A DNA stretch of 64,000 bases from Roseovarius sp. EL26 (lineage in GTDB: Bacteria > Pseudomonadota > Alphaproteobacteria > Rhodobacterales > Rhodobacteraceae), in assembly GCF_900327775.1 (NCBI RefSeq), contig NZ_OUMZ01000005.1:310001-374000 (forward strand), in the 5' to 3' direction. The notes under the pieces were generated by a model. That model worked only from the letters and a program-made list of their open reading frames with translations. It ran no database searches and was not told the origin of the DNA. A program made the position numbers and the translations under genes. Of the stretch, positions 32,695 through 40,819 are shown in pieces (within the stretch, counting starts at the first letter, position 1; each line of letters starts with the position of its first letter).

Positions 32695-34275
32695 CTATTT
32701 CAGCTTGATCTTCCGATCCAAGTTCAGGTTTTTAAGGAATGTTTTGTCATGGCTGACCACAATCAATGCACCATCATAGGATAGCAACGCGGCCTCTAGC
32801 GCCTTTATTGCATCTAGATCGAGGTGATTGGTTGGTTCATCCAAAATCAACAACTGTGGCGGATCAGCCCGAGCCAAAACGCAGGCGAGGCCTGCGCGCA
32901 GCCTCTGGCCACCGCTTAAGCTTTCCGTGATTTGCAACGCGTCTTCGGCGCGAAACAAAAACCGGGCCAAGGCCGCGCGGCAGTGGTTTTCACATGATTT
33001 TGGGTTCAAGAGCAGAAAGTTCTCACGCAGGGAAAGTTGTGGATCAAGAAGGTCAACGTTTTGGTCGAGCAGTGCAAAAGAGGCCCGAACGTCAATCTGC
33101 CCTGAGGTTGGCTTTAACGCCCCGGTGATCAGTTTGATCAATGTCGTCTTGCCACTGCCGTTCCCCCCGGTGATTGCGATGCGCTCGGGGCCGGTGAGAG
33201 CCAGCGACAGGTCGCGGATTGTTGGGAGTTCGGGGTTATGGCCGCCTGTGACGTGATCCAGTTGAAGGACCACTTTCCCTTTGGCCAGTTGGGTCGTCGG
33301 GGTCTCCATATGCAGAGGCTGCAGGATCTCTATGTTGTTGCGTGCGTGTGAATGTTGGTCAATGGCACTTTTCAATCTCGCCTCGCGCAGGCGGGCACCT
33401 GCGCCGCCTGAGGCTTCGGCCCGTTCTTTGGCAGCGTTCATCACCATCTTGGGTTGGTCTTTATTGGCACGGGCTTTTTGTCCGGCACTGTTTGTGCGTG
33501 CTTTGCGCTCTGCGGCTTGTCGGGCGCGGCGTTTGACCTCTGTCAGGTTTTTTGCTGCATGAGACAAATGCTGCTCTGTCACCTGCAGCTCTTCCGCTTT
33601 CAAGGCGCGGTATGCGCTGTAGTTGCCACCATATAGCGTCGCTCCCAGTGTGGTCAGCTCTAGAATGTTATCCATCTGATCAAGGAGTTCACGATCATGG
33701 CTTACGATCACGGCACCGCCACGCCAGCCGTGAACAAGCTCCATCACCGCCTTGCGCCCGTCGTGGTCTAGGTTGTTGGTCGGTTCGTCTAGCAATAGGA
33801 AATCCGGCTGATCAAAGATCAGCGCAACCAATGACGCGCGGGTGGATTGGCCACCGGAAAGCGCGGCAAGCGGCGTCTGTGGGTCAACCGACAAGGCGCA
33901 TTTACGAAGGGCCGCGTCGATACGCGAGGGCAGGGTCCAATCTACGTCAATAAGGTCTTCTGCGCTTGTTGATCCGGCTTCGGCACTGGCAAGCAGGGCC
34001 AGCGCCGTGCGTGCATTGAACAGGTCTACAACCGTGTCACCGGGGTGGGGCAGGATGTTTTGGCGTATTAGGCCCAAACAGCCAGTGGCCTGCACCGTAC
34101 CTGAATGGGGGCGGATTTCGCCAGCCATCAGCCGCAACAGAGATGTTTTGCCGGTGCCATTACGCCCGACAATACCGGTGCGTTTTGATCCGATAGTGAG
34201 GTTCAGATTGTCGAAAAGGGGAGTGCCGTCAGGTGTGGACCAGGACAGGCTGGAAAGCGTGATTGTTGCAGGCAT
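32695..34275 (-). CDS. ABC-F family ATPase (Uup/YheS-like)
   Basis: 526 residues with two ABC domains and no membrane segment: Walker A GRNGTGKTS near residue 36 and GGNGSGKTT near residue 340, signatures LSGGQSTRASL and LSGGQRLRAGL, Walker B LLLDEPTNNLD and LILDEPTNHLD. The linker between them (about 220-310) is very basic and helical. ABC-F proteins act on ribosomes, in translation control or antibiotic protection. This differs from EttA earlier in the window and is closer to Uup-type or resistance-type members, which cannot be separated here. The ATG at 34275 starts the ITLSSLSWS strand. Confidence 0.88.
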   Translation of the reverse strand: MPATITLSSLSWSTPDGTPLFDNLNLTIGSKRTGIVGRNGTGKTSLLRLMAGEIRPHSGTVQATGCLGLIRQNILPHPGDTVVDLFNARTALALLASAEAGSTSAEDLIDVDWTLPSRIDAALRKCALSVDPQTPLAALSGGQSTRASLVALIFDQPDFLLLDEPTNNLDHDGRKAVMELVHGWRGGAVIVSHDRELLDQMDNILELTTLGATLYGGNYSAYRALKAEELQVTEQHLSHAAKNLTEVKRRARQAAERKARTNSAGQKARANKDQPKMVMNAAKERAEASGGAGARLREARLKSAIDQHSHARNNIEILQPLHMETPTTQLAKGKVVLQLDHVTGGHNPELPTIRDLSLALTGPERIAITGGNGSGKTTLIKLITGALKPTSGQIDVRASFALLDQNVDLLDPQLSLRENFLLLNPKSCENHCRAALARFLFRAEDALQITESLSGGQRLRAGLACVLARADPPQLLILDEPTNHLDLDAIKALEAALLSYDGALIVVSHDKTFLKNLNLDRKIKLK

Positions 34276-34646
34276 GAGACATAACTTTTTGCAGCGAAAC
34301 CAAAAGGACGAAGGCGGCAAATGTCATGATCATGTTGAGATACTCAGTTTCCGTTGGTGTTATTCTTAAATTTAGGAAGGGTGATCTTAAATACAAGCCT
34401 CTCAATAAGAAATAACGGGCTGAGAGGGTATGAAGTTTTGAGGGCTGGATAAATCCAACAAATAGACGCTTCAATTCCATTGACGGGGTATTGTTTTACA
34501 AGGTGAAAAAAAATTGGATTTTGGATACAATTTGCGATAATGAGTGATTCACGCACCACGGCGAGGCTCTTCGGACATCTCCGTAAGTTTCTGGCCAGCC
34601 TGTATCGGGCCACATATTGTTGAACTCTGAAGCAAAGAGAATGACC
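34276..34646. other. Divergent intergenic region between ABC-F and hydroxyproline genes
   Basis: 371 bp with no credible gene. It contains TTGGATACAA at 34521-34530 and a nearby AT-rich stretch. The rest must hold the promoters of the two divergent units; no clear -10/-35 pair was identified. Confidence 0.55.
34521..34530. promoter_or_regulatory. Operator motif TTGGATACAA, copy 1
   Basis: The same sequence, or its reverse complement, recurs at 39924-39933 (one base off), 40011-40020 and 40772-40781, always in front of a hydroxyproline gene. It is the likely target of the GntR regulator in the cluster. Here it is about 117 bp before the deaminase start. Confidence 0.65.
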
Positions 34647-35606
34647 ATGACGAAGAACGTTTTTTCCGGCACGATGCCGGCCCTGATGACCCCTTGCAAA
34701 GCGGACAGAACACCTGATTTTGATGCGCTTGTGAAAAAGGGCAAAGAGATGATCGCGGCAGGCATGTCTGCGGTGGTTTATTGCGGATCGATGGGCGACT
34801 GGCCATTGCTGAGCGACGAAGAGCGCATGACCGGTGTTGAACGCTTGGTAGAGGCAGGCCTGCCAGTGGTTGTTGGCACCGGTGCGATTAACTCCAAATC
34901 TGCCGTTGCCATTGCCGCACATGCGCAAAAGGTCGGCGCCGCAGGGCTAATGGTGATCCCCCGTGTGTTATCGCGCGGGTCTTCTGCCATAGCTCAGAAG
35001 AACCACTTCAAGGCGATTCTGACAGCGGCGCCAGATGTGCCAGCGGTAATCTACAACAGCCCGGTATATGGCTTTGCGACCCGTGCGGATTTGTTTTTCG
35101 CCCTACGGGCCGAGCACCAAAACCTGATCGGGTTTAAGGAATTTGGCGGCAAGGACGACCTGCGCTATGCAGCCGAACATATCACCAGCCAGGACGACCA
35201 AGTGACACTGATGGTTGGCGTTGATACCGAAGTTTACCACGGGTTTGTGAACTGTGGTGCCACCGGATCAATCACCGGTATCGGTACTGCGCTTCCAAAA
35301 GAAGCGCTTTTGCTGGCGGCGCTGTCGCAAAAAGCGGCCGAAGGTAATGCCGAGGCCCGCAAACGCGCGCTGGAGCTGGAAGAAGCCTTTGGCGTTCTGG
35401 CCAGCTTTGACGAAGGCACCGATCTGGTGCTTTATTACAAGTATCTTCTGGTACTGAACGGTGAAGAAGAATACCGCCTGCATTTTGTGGAAACTGACGA
35501 GCTGACTGATGCGCAGCGCAACTATTGCGAACAGCAATATGCACTGTTCAACAGCTGGTTTGCCGATTGGTCCAAGCAAGGTGGGATCATCACCGAATGC
35601 ATGTAA
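34647..35606 (+). CDS. Pyrroline-4-hydroxy-2-carboxylate deaminase (DHDPS family)
   Basis: A class I aldolase-fold enzyme. In hydroxyproline breakdown it converts delta1-pyrroline-4-hydroxy-2-carboxylate to alpha-ketoglutarate semialdehyde and ammonia. About 319 residues, with the Tyr in AVIYNSPVYGF near residue 135 and the Schiff-base Lys in NLIGFKEFGG near residue 165. Family members also act in other aldolase reactions, so the specific call comes from neighbours: epimerase, D-hydroxyproline oxidase and KGSA dehydrogenase. ATG at 34647 is used (AGAG 7 nt before); 34641 is equally in frame. Its stop overlaps the epimerase start. Confidence 0.85.
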   Translation: MTKNVFSGTMPALMTPCKADRTPDFDALVKKGKEMIAAGMSAVVYCGSMGDWPLLSDEERMTGVERLVEAGLPVVVGTGAINSKSAVAIAAHAQKVGAAGLMVIPRVLSRGSSAIAQKNHFKAILTAAPDVPAVIYNSPVYGFATRADLFFALRAEHQNLIGFKEFGGKDDLRYAAEHITSQDDQVTLMVGVDTEVYHGFVNCGATGSITGIGTALPKEALLLAALSQKAAEGNAEARKRALELEEAFGVLASFDEGTDLVLYYKYLLVLNGEEEYRLHFVETDELTDAQRNYCEQQYALFNSWFADWSKQGGIITECM

Positions 35607-36529
35607 TCGACAGCCACACCGGCGGGATGCCCACACGGGTGATCCTCGACAGCAGCCCGGATCTTGGATCCGGGCCACTGGCCGAGCGCGCCCGCCGATT
35701 GGCCACCGATCATGAGGCGTTCTACAAATCGATCCTGTTGGAGCCACGCGGCCAACCCGGCATGGTCGGGGCGTTGCTGGTGGAACCGGTCGATCTGGAG
35801 TGTGTCACCGGGGTAATCTACTTTGACGCCGATGCCGTTTTGGGCATGTGCGGGCACGGCACCATCGGGTTGGCGGTGACGCTGGCGGATATGGGCCGGA
35901 TAGATGTGGGAACGCATAAGATCGAAACACCTGCAGGGGTGGTAACGATCACTTTGCATGACGCCAATACCGTCACCGTGATCAACATCGAGAGCCGTCG
36001 GGTGACCCCAGCAGTCTCAGTCGAGGTGGAGGGCTATGGCACTGTAACCGGGGATGTGGCTTACGGAGGCAATTGGTTTTTCATCGTTGATCCCAGTCCG
36101 ATTCCGGTGATCTCTGGCAATATCGCAAAGATGACGGCCCTTACCATTTCCATTCGCGAGGCTTGCATTGCGCAGGGTGTCGGCGGAGAGCAGGGCGAGC
36201 CGATTGATCACGTGATCTTTCAAGGGGCGGCAGAAGAGGGCGGCGTACACAGTCGCAACTTTGTTTTGTGCCCCGATGATACTTATGATCGTTCGCCTTG
36301 TGGCACCGGCAGTTCGGCCCGTCTGGCCTGTCTCGCGGCGGCGGGGCAATTGGCGCCGGGGCAGGAGATCATCCAGAAAAGCGTAATTGGCAGCCCGTAT
36401 CGTTTGTCATACGAGCCGGGGGCAAATGGCGGTGTCATTCCGTTATTGACCGGGCAGGCGCATGTCATGGGCGAAAGCACACTGCGTTTCACTGAGGGTG
36501 ACCCGTTTCGGGATGGGATTTATCTTTAA
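35597..36529 (+). CDS. 4-hydroxyproline 2-epimerase
   Basis: Proline racemase superfamily; it epimerises trans-4-hydroxy-L-proline to cis-4-hydroxy-D-proline, the entry step of the pathway. 310 residues beginning VIDSHTGGMPTRV. Both catalytic Cys are present: MCGHGTIG near residue 86 and SPCGTGSSA near residue 236. The ATG at 35597 overlaps the end of the upstream deaminase by 10 nt, so translation is probably coupled. The Cys/Cys pattern and the C-terminal YRLSYEPGANGGVIPLLTG favour epimerase over dehydratase. Confidence 0.93.
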   Translation: MHVIDSHTGGMPTRVILDSSPDLGSGPLAERARRLATDHEAFYKSILLEPRGQPGMVGALLVEPVDLECVTGVIYFDADAVLGMCGHGTIGLAVTLADMGRIDVGTHKIETPAGVVTITLHDANTVTVINIESRRVTPAVSVEVEGYGTVTGDVAYGGNWFFIVDPSPIPVISGNIAKMTALTISIREACIAQGVGGEQGEPIDHVIFQGAAEEGGVHSRNFVLCPDDTYDRSPCGTGSSARLACLAAAGQLAPGQEIIQKSVIGSPYRLSYEPGANGGVIPLLTGQAHVMGESTLRFTEGDPFRDGIYL

Positions 36530-36539
36530 CAATTGACTG

Positions 36540-36561
36540 AGCGGGCGCAAAAGTGCCCGCT
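36540..36561 (+). terminator. Hairpin between epimerase and D-hydroxyproline oxidase genes
   Basis: AGCGGGC (36540-36546) and GCCCGCT (36555-36561) form a 7-bp stem with an 8-base loop and no T run. It may moderate expression or processing between two genes of the same operon rather than end it. Confidence 0.4.
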
Positions 36562-36597
36562 TGAACCAACATTCAGATTAACTTGGGTGAAGCCGCA

Positions 36598-37836
36598 ATG
36601 GGGCAAGATATCATTGTGATCGGGGCCGGGGTGGTTGGCATCAGCGTCGCGCTGGAGCTGGCCCGTCAAGGCCATAACGTGCGGGTTTTAGACCGTGAAG
36701 GTGTGGCAGCGCAGGCATCACAGGGGAATGCGGGGGCCTTTGCCTTTACCGACATCGTGCCGCTGGCTACGCCAGGGATTATGCGTAAAGCCCCGAAATG
36801 GCTGCTGGATCCGCTAGGGCCCTTGTCCGTGCCACCACGTTATGCATTGAAAATTGCGCCTTGGATGTTGCGGTTCTGGCGGGCCAGCTGGCGGGACCGG
36901 TACGCGCATTCGTTAATGGCACAGACGACGTTGATGGGGCTGGCGCGCGAGGCTTTGGAACGCCAGATTACGGGTACGGATGGCGAGAACCTGATCCGGC
37001 GCGAAGGGCAAATGCAGCTCTTTGAAGGCGCACGCGAATTTCAGGAGAGCCTAGGCGCATGGGATTTGCGTCGCGCGCATGGGATCGAGTTTGAGCTGCT
37101 AGAGAGCGCTGAGGCGATTGCTGAAATTCAACCCGGGATCGATCCGCGTTTTACCCATGCCGGATATACCCCCCAGTGGATCAATACCGTTGACCCCAAG
37201 GCGTGGGTCGAGCATCTGGCGCAGGCCTTTGTGGCGCTTGGTGGTGTGATTGATCAGGGCGATATTCGCGCATTGGAAAATGACGGTGACGGCGTGCGCC
37301 TGATTGGTGCCGATGGGTTGATCAAAGCTGACAAAGTCATTGTGGCCTGCGGGGCGTGGTCGCATCATCTGGCGCGCACGGTTGGCGACCGCATTCCACT
37401 GGAAACCGAGCGGGGCTATAACACCACGCTGCCAGATGGAGCCTTTGATCTGCGCACGCATTTGACCTTTGGCGGGCACGGGTTTGTGGTCAGCCGCATC
37501 AATGACGGCGTCCGGGTTGGCGGCGCAGTGGAATTGGGCGGGTTGAAACTAGCTCCTAACTACAAGCGTGCCGACATCCTGCTGAACAAGGCGGCGCAGT
37601 TCCTGCCCGGCCTCGAGACCGACGGCGGCACGCAATGGATGGGCTTTCGGCCCTCAATGCCGGACAGCCTGCCGGTGATCGGGGCATCGAAGCGCGCAGG
37701 AAATGTGATATATGCCTTTGGTCACGGACATTTGGGCTTGACCCAGTCGGCCGCAACGGCAGAGCTGGTGGCATCGATTGTAAGGGGTGAAGCGGCTTCG
37801 ATTTCGACAGCACCCTATTCCCCGACACGGTTTTGA
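36598..37836 (+). CDS. FAD-dependent D-amino acid oxidase/dehydrogenase (D-hydroxyproline)
   Basis: 412 residues of the DadA/DAO fold. The FAD motif [21 protein letters not shown] lies at the start, and the C-terminal FAD contacts are in [21 protein letters not shown] and [17 protein letters not shown]. In the pathway it oxidises cis-4-hydroxy-D-proline to pyrroline-4-hydroxy-2-carboxylate. It is the single-subunit type; the heterotrimeric form seen in some bacteria is absent. The start has a poor ribosome-binding site. Position after the epimerase supports the role. D-proline or another D-amino acid is an alternative substrate. Confidence 0.87.
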   Translation: MGQDIIVIGAGVVGISVALELARQGHNVRVLDREGVAAQASQGNAGAFAFTDIVPLATPGIMRKAPKWLLDPLGPLSVPPRYALKIAPWMLRFWRASWRDRYAHSLMAQTTLMGLAREALERQITGTDGENLIRREGQMQLFEGAREFQESLGAWDLRRAHGIEFELLESAEAIAEIQPGIDPRFTHAGYTPQWINTVDPKAWVEHLAQAFVALGGVIDQGDIRALENDGDGVRLIGADGLIKADKVIVACGAWSHHLARTVGDRIPLETERGYNTTLPDGAFDLRTHLTFGGHGFVVSRINDGVRVGGAVELGGLKLAPNYKRADILLNKAAQFLPGLETDGGTQWMGFRPSMPDSLPVIGASKRAGNVIYAFGHGHLGLTQSAATAELVASIVRGEAASISTAPYSPTRF

Positions 37837-37847
37837 AAGGATACACC

Positions 37848-38873
37848 ATGCGCAGCAGTAAGATTGTTCATGTCATCTCGGCTCATGCCGAGGGTGAAGT
37901 CGGCGACGTCATCGTTGGTGGGGTCACACCGCCACCCGGCGAGACGTTGTGGGAGCAGCGGAGCTTTATTGCTCAGGATGAGGTCCTGCGCAATTTTGTT
38001 CTTAACGAGCCGCGCGGCGGGGTGTTTCGGCATGTGAACCTGCTTGTGCCGCCCAAGCATCCGGATGCAGATGCCGCCTTTATCATCATGGAGCCGGAAG
38101 ACACGCCACCGATGTCGGGATCGAATTCGATCTGTGTCTCGACCGTGTTGCTGGATGGTGGCCTGATTGAGATGCAGGAACCAGTGACCGAGATGTTGCT
38201 GGAAGCGCCCGGTGGACTGGTTAAGGTCCGGGCCGAATGCAAAAATGGTAAGGCCGAGCGGATCTATGTGCAGAACCTACCAAGCTTTGCAGACAAGATC
38301 GGCGTGCCATTGGATGTACCTGGTCTGGGAATCATAAATGTTGATACCGCTTATGGTGGTGACAGTTTTGTCGTGGTTGATGCGGCTGCACTGGGGTTTG
38401 AGATTGTTGAAGCTGAGGCCAAGGAGATCGCGCGCTTGGGTGTGATTATCACCAATGCGGCGAATGACCAGCTTGGGTTTACGCATCCAGAAAACCCGGA
38501 TTGGGATCATATTTCATTTTGCGCCTTCTGCGGACCGCTGAGTGAGACTGAAACCGGCCTGACAGGTAAATCTGCCGTGGCCATTCAGCCCGGTAAGGTG
38601 GATCGATCCCCTACGGGTACGGCCGTTTCTGCGCGTATGGCGTTGATGGCGGCCAAGGGGCAGATGCAGAAGGGGCAGACGTTCGAGGCTGTGTCGATCA
38701 TCGGATCACGTTTTACAGGCCGTATTGTGGAAGAGGTGCAGGTTGGTGGCCGCGCAGCCATTGTGCCAGAAATCAGCGGCCGGGGGTGGGTCACCGGAAC
38801 GCATCAACATATGTTGGACCCATCGGACCCTTGGCCCGGTGGGTATCGTCTAAGCGATACTTGGGGCGCGTAA
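37848..38873 (+). CDS. Proline racemase-family protein, Ser/Thr catalytic variant
   Basis: 341 residues of the proline racemase fold. The first catalytic position reads [11 protein letters not shown], so Ser replaces Cys near residue 90, and the second reads [11 protein letters not shown], so Thr replaces Cys near residue 256. Known trans-3-hydroxy-L-proline dehydratases have Thr at the second site, with Cys at the first as I recall. Dehydration to delta1-pyrroline-2-carboxylate is therefore plausible and racemisation unlikely. The ATG at 37848 (AAAGGA 6 nt before) follows the oxidase by 11 nt. A reductase for the predicted product lies convergent next door. Confidence 0.8.
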   Translation: MRSSKIVHVISAHAEGEVGDVIVGGVTPPPGETLWEQRSFIAQDEVLRNFVLNEPRGGVFRHVNLLVPPKHPDADAAFIIMEPEDTPPMSGSNSICVSTVLLDGGLIEMQEPVTEMLLEAPGGLVKVRAECKNGKAERIYVQNLPSFADKIGVPLDVPGLGIINVDTAYGGDSFVVVDAAALGFEIVEAEAKEIARLGVIITNAANDQLGFTHPENPDWDHISFCAFCGPLSETETGLTGKSAVAIQPGKVDRSPTGTAVSARMALMAAKGQMQKGQTFEAVSIIGSRFTGRIVEEVQVGGRAAIVPEISGRGWVTGTHQHMLDPSDPWPGGYRLSDTWGA

Positions 38874-38875
38874 TC

Positions 38876-39895
38876 TCACGCCTCTAACAATGCCAGTAAA
38901 TCATTGTGCAACGCTTCGGAAATCTCGACATAACCGCGTTCAATATTGCGCGCGCGGGCGGCAAAGCGTCGTTGTGATGGCAGGCGTGCGCCTTGGTCAA
39001 TGATGTCGGCAAACAGACATTCGGCCCTTGCATCGTTTTGCGCAAGCTTGCCGTTGCTGAACTGCGCCGGATCAAAGGCTAAAATCACCTCGCCATGATA
39101 GGGCGCGCCAGCGGCACCCGCGGCATATTCCATGCTTTCGAGGCTGGTCAGATCATCGATCAACGGTCCGGCCATAAGTTCAATCATGATTGAAAGCGCC
39201 GAGCCTTTGTAACTGCCAAAGGTTAACATTGCGCCGTCCATCGCGGCCTGCGGGTCATTGGTTGGATTGCCTTCGACATCCACAGCCACACCATCTGGCA
39301 GAGGTTTGCCTGAACGCAGGTACAGTTCAATTTCGCCCCGGGCAAAGGCGCTGGTGGCAAAATCGAAGGTGAACGGATCTTTATCCTGACGCGGCCAAGA
39401 AAACGCCAATGGGTTGGTGCCCAATGTGCCGCGTTTTCCGCCAGCAGGGGCAACCCAGGAATGGCTTGGCACCATGGCCATGCCAACCAGCCCAGCCTGT
39501 GAGAGCTGTTCCACCTCGGGCCAAAGCGCAGAGAAGTGAAAGCAATTGTTGACCGCCATGGCCGCCATCCCGTGGTGGCGGGTTTTTTCGATTAGCACTG
39601 GCATAGCCTTTTCAACGGCTAGCAGTGACATGCCCGTATTGGCATCAACCCGAACGATGGCATTATCTGACGGGGTTAGCTCGGGCAAGGCGCTGCCGCT
39701 GATCTTGCCCGCCTTCATTGTCTGGGCGCACATGAAAAGCCGAAACAATCCGTGTGACTGGCAATCATCCAGCTGGCAGGTATACAGCATGTGCGTGATC
39801 GCGGCAGCGTGCGCTTCGTCATATCCGACATGTGTCAAAACGCGCGTGGCGAGGTGTTTGACATCCTCTAGGTTAATCTGAACGTTGCGGCTCAC
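38876..39895 (-). CDS. Malate/L-lactate dehydrogenase-family reductase (delta1-pyrroline-2-carboxylate reductase type)
   Basis: 339 residues of the MDH/LDH2 fold, NAD(P)-dependent. Conserved blocks include NNCFHFSALWPEVEQL near residue 122 and GKRGTLGTNPLAFSWPR near residue 156. In hydroxyproline clusters this family reduces delta1-pyrroline-2-carboxylate to L-proline, which would use the product of the adjacent Ser/Thr racemase-family protein. It is convergent with that gene, divergent from the GntR regulator and has operator copies near its start. Substrate specificity is inferred from context. Confidence 0.8.
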   Translation of the reverse strand: MSRNVQINLEDVKHLATRVLTHVGYDEAHAAAITHMLYTCQLDDCQSHGLFRLFMCAQTMKAGKISGSALPELTPSDNAIVRVDANTGMSLLAVEKAMPVLIEKTRHHGMAAMAVNNCFHFSALWPEVEQLSQAGLVGMAMVPSHSWVAPAGGKRGTLGTNPLAFSWPRQDKDPFTFDFATSAFARGEIELYLRSGKPLPDGVAVDVEGNPTNDPQAAMDGAMLTFGSYKGSALSIMIELMAGPLIDDLTSLESMEYAAGAAGAPYHGEVILAFDPAQFSNGKLAQNDARAECLFADIIDQGARLPSQRRFAARARNIERGYVEISEALHNDLLALLEA

Positions 39896-39923
39896 TGTGA
39901 TGACTCCATTTTGATTTGGATAA

Positions 39924-39933
39924 TGGATACAAT
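39924..39933. promoter_or_regulatory. Operator motif TGGATACAAT, copy 2
   Basis: Begins 29 bp upstream of the reductase start and shares TGGATACAA with the other copies. ATGGATACAATAATCGAT around it is partly symmetric. Confidence 0.6.
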
Positions 39934-40010
39934 AATCGATACGTGCCGTGCAATCTTCAATTCAACACATGGAAACGAAATAACTTGGCCTTTCTAAGGG
40001 CACTGTCTAT

Positions 40011-40020
40011 TTGTATCCAA
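40011..40020. promoter_or_regulatory. Operator motif TTGTATCCAA, copy 3
   Basis: The reverse complement of copy 1, 30 bp before the GntR start codon. It fits autoregulation. Confidence 0.65.
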
Positions 40021-40049
40021 AAGCCGAAGTCTATTGAGGGGTCGTGAAT

Positions 40050-40730
40050 ATGAGTAACAAGCGCATCGTGACAAAGCAGAGCCTGCCAGAGCTGATTGCA
40101 AATGATCTGCGCGAACGTATCCTGAGTGGCGAAATGGCCGAGGGTGAGGTCATCCGCCAAGAGGCTCTGGCTGATGAATATGATGTGTCCCGCATGCCTG
40201 TGCGCGAAGCGTTGAAACGGCTAAGCGCCGAAGGGCTGGTGCAATGGGCCAATAACCGGGGAGGCTCTGTTACCAAACATTCTTTGCGAGAAATTGGTGA
40301 GATCTTCGATCTGCGTAGCTTGATCGAAGTCGATATGTTTCGCCGGGCTATTCCAGATATGACAGCGGCTGACTTTGCGCGCTGCGAGAAACTGCTGGAC
40401 CAGATGCAAGTCTCATACGATCAGAATGATGTTTCGCAATGGGGTGCGTTGAACCATGAGTATCATTCGGCCCTTTATATGGCTGCCGGGCGCAGGCTTA
40501 CCTCTGAAATTCTGGACCGGATTAGTATGCAGTCTGATCGCTACGTTCGCTTGCATCTGAGCGTCATGAAACAACGTGAACCCGCCCAGAAAGAACACCG
40601 TGAATTGCTTCTGCACGCCAAGGCGGGGCGCGTTGAAGAAGGTTGCGCCCTCTTGGAGCGTCATGTCCAGCGCACAAAAGACGAGTTGCTGGAGATGATC
40701 GCGGCAAAACGGGCTTCCGAAGGCAGCTGA
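40050..40730 (+). CDS. GntR-family (FadR/FCD) transcriptional regulator
   Basis: 226 residues. A winged-helix domain (about 8-75, LADEYDVSRMPVREALKRLSAEGLVQW) is followed by an all-helical FCD ligand domain (about 85-215) with probable metal-binding Asp and His residues, including NHEYHSALY and HRELLLHAKAG. GAGGGG lies 8 nt before the ATG at 40050. Located in the middle of the hydroxyproline genes and next to repeated operator motifs, it is the likely pathway regulator; whether it represses or activates cannot be read. Confidence 0.9.
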   Translation: MSNKRIVTKQSLPELIANDLRERILSGEMAEGEVIRQEALADEYDVSRMPVREALKRLSAEGLVQWANNRGGSVTKHSLREIGEIFDLRSLIEVDMFRRAIPDMTAADFARCEKLLDQMQVSYDQNDVSQWGALNHEYHSALYMAAGRRLTSEILDRISMQSDRYVRLHLSVMKQREPAQKEHRELLLHAKAGRVEEGCALLERHVQRTKDELLEMIAAKRASEGS

Positions 40731-40771
40731 TGCGCCACGGAAAGATGTGAGGACTTGCATGTTTTGTTAAA

Positions 40772-40787
40772 TTGGATACAATATCCA
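40772..40787. promoter_or_regulatory. Operator motif TTGGATACAA, copy 4, perfect inverted repeat
   Basis: TGGATA (40773-40778) and TATCCA (40782-40787) flank CAA, forming a symmetric site 33 bp before the dehydrogenase start. It is the most symmetric copy and best defines the regulator's likely target. Confidence 0.7.
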
Positions 40788-40819
40788 TAAATCAAGTTCC
40801 GTACAGAATCGAGACTGAA

